From the NCBI GenBank assembly GCA_023382655.1, contig JAHDWK010000021.1:62001-126000 (forward strand): a stretch of 64,000 nt of DNA, in the 5' to 3' direction. Of this stretch, positions 61,101-64,000 are shown in pieces. The notes beneath the pieces were generated by a model. That model was not told the origin of the DNA, did not search any database, and saw nothing but the letters and a program-made list of their open reading frames with translations. The first letter of the stretch is position 1. Each line of letters opens with the position of its first letter. Position numbers and translations under genes: made by a program. The stretch comes from Anaerolineae bacterium. GTDB lineage: Bacteria; Chloroflexota; Anaerolineae; Promineifilales; Promineifilaceae.

Positions 61101-63776
61101 CGCCTCGCTGGCACGGAGTTCATCCTCCGCTTGGCGCAATTCGGTGATGTCTTGCATGGTACCGAACATGCGGCGGAGATGGCCTGATTCATCCCATATC
61201 ACATCACCCTGGCTACGGATGAATCGCACCTCGCCGTTAGGCCGGACGATACGGTATTCCACGTCGTAGCGCGGGCCGCCTTGCAGCGCCTCTTCAGCGG
61301 CCTGAGCCGCTCCAGGTTTATCCTCTGGGTGGATCAGTTCTTGCCACCGTTTATGCCACCGGGCCAGATCGTCTTGGTGGTGTTCCGCCAATGGCAGGCC
61401 AAAGATGCGGCAGGTCTCATCTGACAGGGCGATGCTATCGGCCTCATAGTCGCGATCCCACCAGCCAACGTGGGCCATGCGCTGGGCTTCTGCCAGCCGG
61501 CGCTCGCTTTGGCGCAGGTTGCGATAGACTAACAGGCTGGTTAGGCTGTCGGCCAACCGTCGGCCGATCTCTTGGAAAAGCCGCTCTTCCTCTGGTGTCC
61601 AGAGGCGCGGGTAGCTACATTGGTACAATCCAAACGACCAGGGTTGCTCCACTTTGGGATAAAGGGCCATAGCAATGAATGATTGAACGCTGAATCCCTG
61701 AGCCATTTCCACTGGCACGTGATGTTCAACCTGCGGGCCGAATTTCACCGGGCCGTTGGTGGCCCGCAGTATTTGAAACACCGCCGCCCCCACCGGATCT
61801 AAAGGCAACTCTATTCCCACTGGGATGACACCGGGATATTCAGGGTGCGTTCGCTCCATTGGAACTTGCCATGTGGCTGCCTCCGGGTCGCAAGGATAGA
61901 CCAGCCAGGCTCGGTCACACTCGAAGATGGACAGCATCGTATCGAGTACGTTGATCATCATCTGCTCGATGTCATTTGTCCCTTGCATTGCCTGGTTAAT
62001 TCGATCCATGCTTTCCAGAAACCAGAGATGAGATTGACGCTCGGCCTCAGCTTGCTTACGCTCAGTGATGTCCACCAGCGTGCCAATCACGCCCGTTTTG
62101 CCGCCGTACTCAATGCGACGGCCGTGTACTTCGACATAGATCACCGAACCATCTTTGCGTAAGCCACGGAAATCGTAACGGATAGCTTCCTCTTCGCCTT
62201 CGACCCGGCGGCGGATGTTTTCGGCCACCAGAGGGCGGTCGTCCAGATAAACCAGGTCCATCGGGCCGAGTTTGTCGGCCACTTCCTCCACTTTGTAACC
62301 AAACACGTGCGCCAGGGCCGGGTTCACGTAGCGAAAGAGGCCATCCTGGATGAGGTAGATACCGGTGAGGGAGGATTCAGCCAGCAGACGGAGCCTTTTA
62401 TTACTTTCACGAAGCTGTTCTCCAATCCATTGGCGCGTGATGAGATGCCCTAATGTGGTGGCATAAAGTCTCAAAATCTCAAGCTGACGTTCCCTGATCG
62501 GTTGACGCGTGATTAGGTTGTCAACAGAAATGACGCCGATCACCTCATCACCGTCCCACAGCGCGGCCATGGCATTATCGCCCTCGCCCACTTCCTGGCC
62601 CAAGTGATCGCGCAAGAGACGATACTCGACTAAAGCTGTTGATTCCTTGTGCGAGAAAACGCGCCACGCTAGCCCTTCGTGCCTGAACTCAACCTGGGTG
62701 TTCCGCTCGTCCCGTAGCTCACCCCGTTCATCCGTCCCAAACGAACCCCGCATAATGCCCCGGTGCTCTTCAATGAACCAGATGCCGACGCGGTCAAATC
62801 CCAGTCGTAAGCGTGCTAATTGGACTGCCTGCCGGCACAAGTCATCGGCAGATTCAGCCTGGGAGAGTTGGATGGTGACTTCTTGCAACACCGCCAATTG
62901 TTTAGAGAATTGTAAAGCAACTTCATGACTGTGCCGCAGCTCCTCCTCCAACTGCTTGCGCTCAGTAATGTCACGCTGGATACCAAAGTGACCGGTGATT
63001 CGCCCTTCGGAGTCATAGAGGAGAATGTATTCCCCCTCAATCCACATCGGCGTTCCATCCAGTTTGCGCTCGTCGCTCTCCAGGCGTACCTTGCCAGTGT
63101 CAAAGAGCTGCCGCCAGAGGTCTCGACCATGTGTCAGGTCGTGTTGGAAGAAGTCGCTGGGAGTGAGATTCAGCATTTGCTCACGTGTGGCATTATACTG
63201 GGCCAACATAGCATCGTTGATTTTTGTGATGTGTTGGTGAGCGAAGACGTAGTCTAGCACTTTCTCTTTGTCGGTTGTTTTATCCCAGCGCACCGGTTCG
63301 TCCAGCATCATAAAAAAACAGCCGTCAATCGTCTGCGAGAAAAACACCCGCAATTCCTCATGGCTCTTCTGTAGGGCCTCCTCTGCCTGTTTGCGCTCGG
63401 TGATGTCACGCACTATGCCCAGAAAACGGCCGTCCGTCAGCACCTGTGCACTGATTTCGACCGGTAGCAGACGGCCGTCCTTGCAGCGCAAACGTCGTTC
63501 CCTAAGGAGGGTTTTACCCGCCCGTAATTCATCAAGTTGCAGCGGGTCGCGGGCTGGGTCTTCGGCTGGGATCAGGTTCTGCATAGACAGGTTCAAAATT
63601 TCTTCACGAGTGTAGCCCAGCATCTCGCAGCCATGCCGGTTGACATCAACGTAGCTCCCTTGCTTATCAGCAATGAAAATGCCATCAGCAGCTTGTTCAA
63701 AGAGAGCTTGATACAATTCTTCCGAACTCCCAAAAGAAGTGTTTTCTATAGCCTTTTTCTTGGATCTTTGGCTCAT
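58191..63776 (-). CDS. multi-PAS/GAF hybrid sensor histidine kinase with C-terminal receiver
   Basis: 1861 residues; GGAGGTGG precedes ATG 63776. No membrane segment is evident, so it is a cytoplasmic sensor. Two PAS domains (about 20-275) are followed by a GAF (290-455), PAS (470-590), GAF (600-770), then six PAS/PAC units to about 1480, several nearly duplicated. The kinase core has H-box His1502 (GIAHDFNNIL), N-box (MNLAVNARDAM), and DSGAGI and GRGTGLGL motifs. The receiver at about 1740-1861 has Asp1794 (LSDAVMPEMGG) and the conserved Lys in WLPKP. The HDFNN H-box with a terminal receiver is the layout of RpfC-like or soluble hybrid kinases. No output regulator is adjacent. The signal is unknown. 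Confidence 0.9.
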   Translation of the reverse strand: MSQRSKKKAIENTSFGSSEELYQALFEQAADGIFIADKQGSYVDVNRHGCEMLGYTREEILNLSMQNLIPAEDPARDPLQLDELRAGKTLLRERRLRCKDGRLLPVEISAQVLTDGRFLGIVRDITERKQAEEALQKSHEELRVFFSQTIDGCFFMMLDEPVRWDKTTDKEKVLDYVFAHQHITKINDAMLAQYNATREQMLNLTPSDFFQHDLTHGRDLWRQLFDTGKVRLESDERKLDGTPMWIEGEYILLYDSEGRITGHFGIQRDITERKQLEEELRHSHEVALQFSKQLAVLQEVTIQLSQAESADDLCRQAVQLARLRLGFDRVGIWFIEEHRGIMRGSFGTDERGELRDERNTQVEFRHEGLAWRVFSHKESTALVEYRLLRDHLGQEVGEGDNAMAALWDGDEVIGVISVDNLITRQPIRERQLEILRLYATTLGHLITRQWIGEQLRESNKRLRLLAESSLTGIYLIQDGLFRYVNPALAHVFGYKVEEVADKLGPMDLVYLDDRPLVAENIRRRVEGEEEAIRYDFRGLRKDGSVIYVEVHGRRIEYGGKTGVIGTLVDITERKQAEAERQSHLWFLESMDRINQAMQGTNDIEQMMINVLDTMLSIFECDRAWLVYPCDPEAATWQVPMERTHPEYPGVIPVGIELPLDPVGAAVFQILRATNGPVKFGPQVEHHVPVEMAQGFSVQSFIAMALYPKVEQPWSFGLYQCSYPRLWTPEEERLFQEIGRRLADSLTSLLVYRNLRQSERRLAEAQRMAHVGWWDRDYEADSIALSDETCRIFGLPLAEHHQDDLARWHKRWQELIHPEDKPGAAQAAEEALQGGPRYDVEYRIVRPNGEVRFIRSQGDVIWDESGHLRRMFGTMQDITELRQAEDELRASEARFRTFVDHATDAFFLLDDQTNVLDVNRQACENLGYSREELIGMTVADFDADLASADVKQNQARLDSGELIAFDSRHRRKDGTVFPVEIRIRPFWEAKRRFGVALVRDITERKQAEEALRASEARFRMLVEQAADAFFLGDERGRILDVNRQTCESLGYTRAELIGMTSENYDANPNPTFLEKVRVRLATGEAITFDTVHRRKDGTMFPVEVRARWFWQDGRRFGLALARDVTERKQAQEALTLFRTLIDHTNDVIEVIDPETGHFLDANEQACQALGYTREEFLNLTVPEINPLVAERSWEATVVELRRSGFLVRESQHERKDGSIFPVEININYIRLDRDYVLAVVRDITERKRTEEALTLFRSLLDHANDIIELIDPETGRFLDVNEQACLAHGYTREEYLALTVPEVSPLVTTQSWQKSMAELRQTGSRISENQHQRKDGSIFPVEINVNYVRLDRDYVLAVTRDITRRKEAEASLRQRETQLRHIIDTVPEGVILLDANGNIYLTNPIAEQFLVVLAPERANGRLTHLGNRSLNDLLTSPPKGFWHEVTGKDRVFEAIARPVENSSRNGGWVLVLRDVTQERDIQRQVQRQERLAAVGQLAAGIAHDFNNILAVIILYTQLILRTAEMPARAQEALHTIEQQVKRAADLIQQVLDFSRQSVLERRPFDLLPFMEKLVTLLKRTLPEHIQIGLNHDAGAYFIQADPSRMQQVMMNLAVNARDAMPEGGRLQIRLTRVQTEESKPMPVQDLPPGEWVQIELADSGAGIPPDALSHIFEPFFTTKAEGRGTGLGLAQVYGIVQQHGGYIDVATEIGQGTTFFLYFPVLNTGENTADAPDRDVLQLGQGQGVLVVEDDPTIRKALQSSLAVLNYEAMVAANGREALTILATRADEVDLVLSDAVMPEMGGIALFHAIQEQYPTIPVVLLTGHPLSKEMESLQTLGLAGWLPKPPDLTSLGNLLAKALTV

Positions 63777-63872
63777 TAGTCCACCTCCATCCTTCAGCTT
63801 TTACTCACTACTGCCGCAAACCCTACTCGTATCAGGCGCTGAATTAGGGACAATTATGCAAATGTTGAGCAG

Positions 63873-64000
63873 CTACTCTTTAACAACTTCAGCCTCTTGG
63901 TTCAGGTAGCGATAAACGCTCGATTTAGACAGGTCGTAATCCTGCATGAGCGTCTTGATAAGAACCCCCTGTTCCCGTCTTTCCTGCAGTTCCGCTACCT
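63873..64000 (-). CDS. helix-turn-helix protein, C-terminal end only (resolvase- or transposase-type)
   Basis: Incomplete at the right edge. The visible 42 codons read VAELQERREQGVLIKTLMQ, then DYDLSKSSVYRYLNQ and a stop at 63873-63875. The pattern (EQGxxIKxLxxDYxLSKSSVYRYL) is the helix-turn-helix found at the end of serine resolvases and in some transposases. The full protein cannot be judged. The gene ends 97 bases upstream of the kinase start. Confidence 0.55.
   Translation of the reverse strand, partial: VAELQERREQGVLIKTLMQDYDLSKSSVYRYLNQEAEVVKE

Noticed and set aside
7584..63860. Shared TTAGGGACAATT word at about 7587 and 63845 as IS ends
   Set aside because: The match is only about 13 bases and no element could be delimited at either place.
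1..64000. tRNA or rRNA genes
   Set aside because: No cloverleaf with the GTTCxANNC arm and no rRNA core sequence was recognised by eye; a covariance search was not possible.

Overview
The window most resembles a chromosomal stretch of a filamentous or anaerobic Chloroflexota bacterium (Anaerolineae-like). The basis is several very large secreted proteins (YVTN/C25, RHS, ELWxxDGT, DUF11, PPC), Pro/Thr-rich lipoproteins, recurring C-terminal LP-type tails, a family B DNA polymerase remnant and an EAD-NB-ARC ATPase. This is inference; there is no rRNA or marker gene to settle it. The palindromic octamer ACGGCCGT occurs about 80 times by my hand count, against one or two expected. It lies in genes on both strands, in terminator arms and in the CRISPR repeat.

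Layout. 1-1072: remains of a family B DNA polymerase (minus strand, one frameshift and one nonsense codon) joined to a TPR-like fragment. 1198-7407: giant secreted YVTN/gingipain-like protein. 7584-9878: EAD1-like/NB-ARC/TPR STAND ATPase. 10047-10728: broken IS1-type transposase. 11169-30067: a long, tightly packed plus-strand array that looks like a type IV secretion (T4SS)-related island: lipoprotein, DUF11 protein, M23 peptidase, primase-polymerase, VirB6/TrbL-like membrane protein interrupted by an amber codon, PPC protein, sortase-like membrane protein, VirB2-like and PrgI/VirB3-like proteins, VirB4 ATPase, DUF1461 protein and a coupling-protein-like protein without a visible P-loop. 30068-33966: three AT-rich palindromes, two sitting on good promoters, then an archaeal-type ATPase (ATPase_2/DUF234) and a putative DNA-binding protein.

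34438-48481, all minus strand: small secreted protein, TPR-CHAT protease, zinc-finger anti-sigma, ECF sigma factor, ELWxxDGT protein and a 2502-residue RHS protein. The sigma/anti-sigma/TPR-CHAT operon resembles the regulatory half of type III-E CRISPR (Craspase) loci but has no attached effector; it is the most attractive candidate for an undescribed signalling or defence switch. 48977-50917: a wrecked CRISPR locus: intact Cas6, a Csx15-like gene truncated by an IS21 remnant, a two-repeat array and a broken DDE transposase.

50972-58078: a carbohydrate or sugar-acid uptake and catabolism cluster: enolase-superfamily enzyme, permease, ATPase, binding protein, divergent LacI regulator with operators downstream of both promoters, and a LarA-family racemase. 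Its core (52.1-56.8 kb) lacks the octamer, which suggests later acquisition. 58191-63776: a 1861-residue multi-PAS/GAF hybrid histidine kinase. 63873-64000: the end of a helix-turn-helix gene entering from the right edge.

Most plus-strand island genes overlap or lie a few bases apart with clear Shine-Dalgarno sequences, so they are probably translated from long polycistronic messages. No tRNA, rRNA, relaxase or integrase was recognised in the window.
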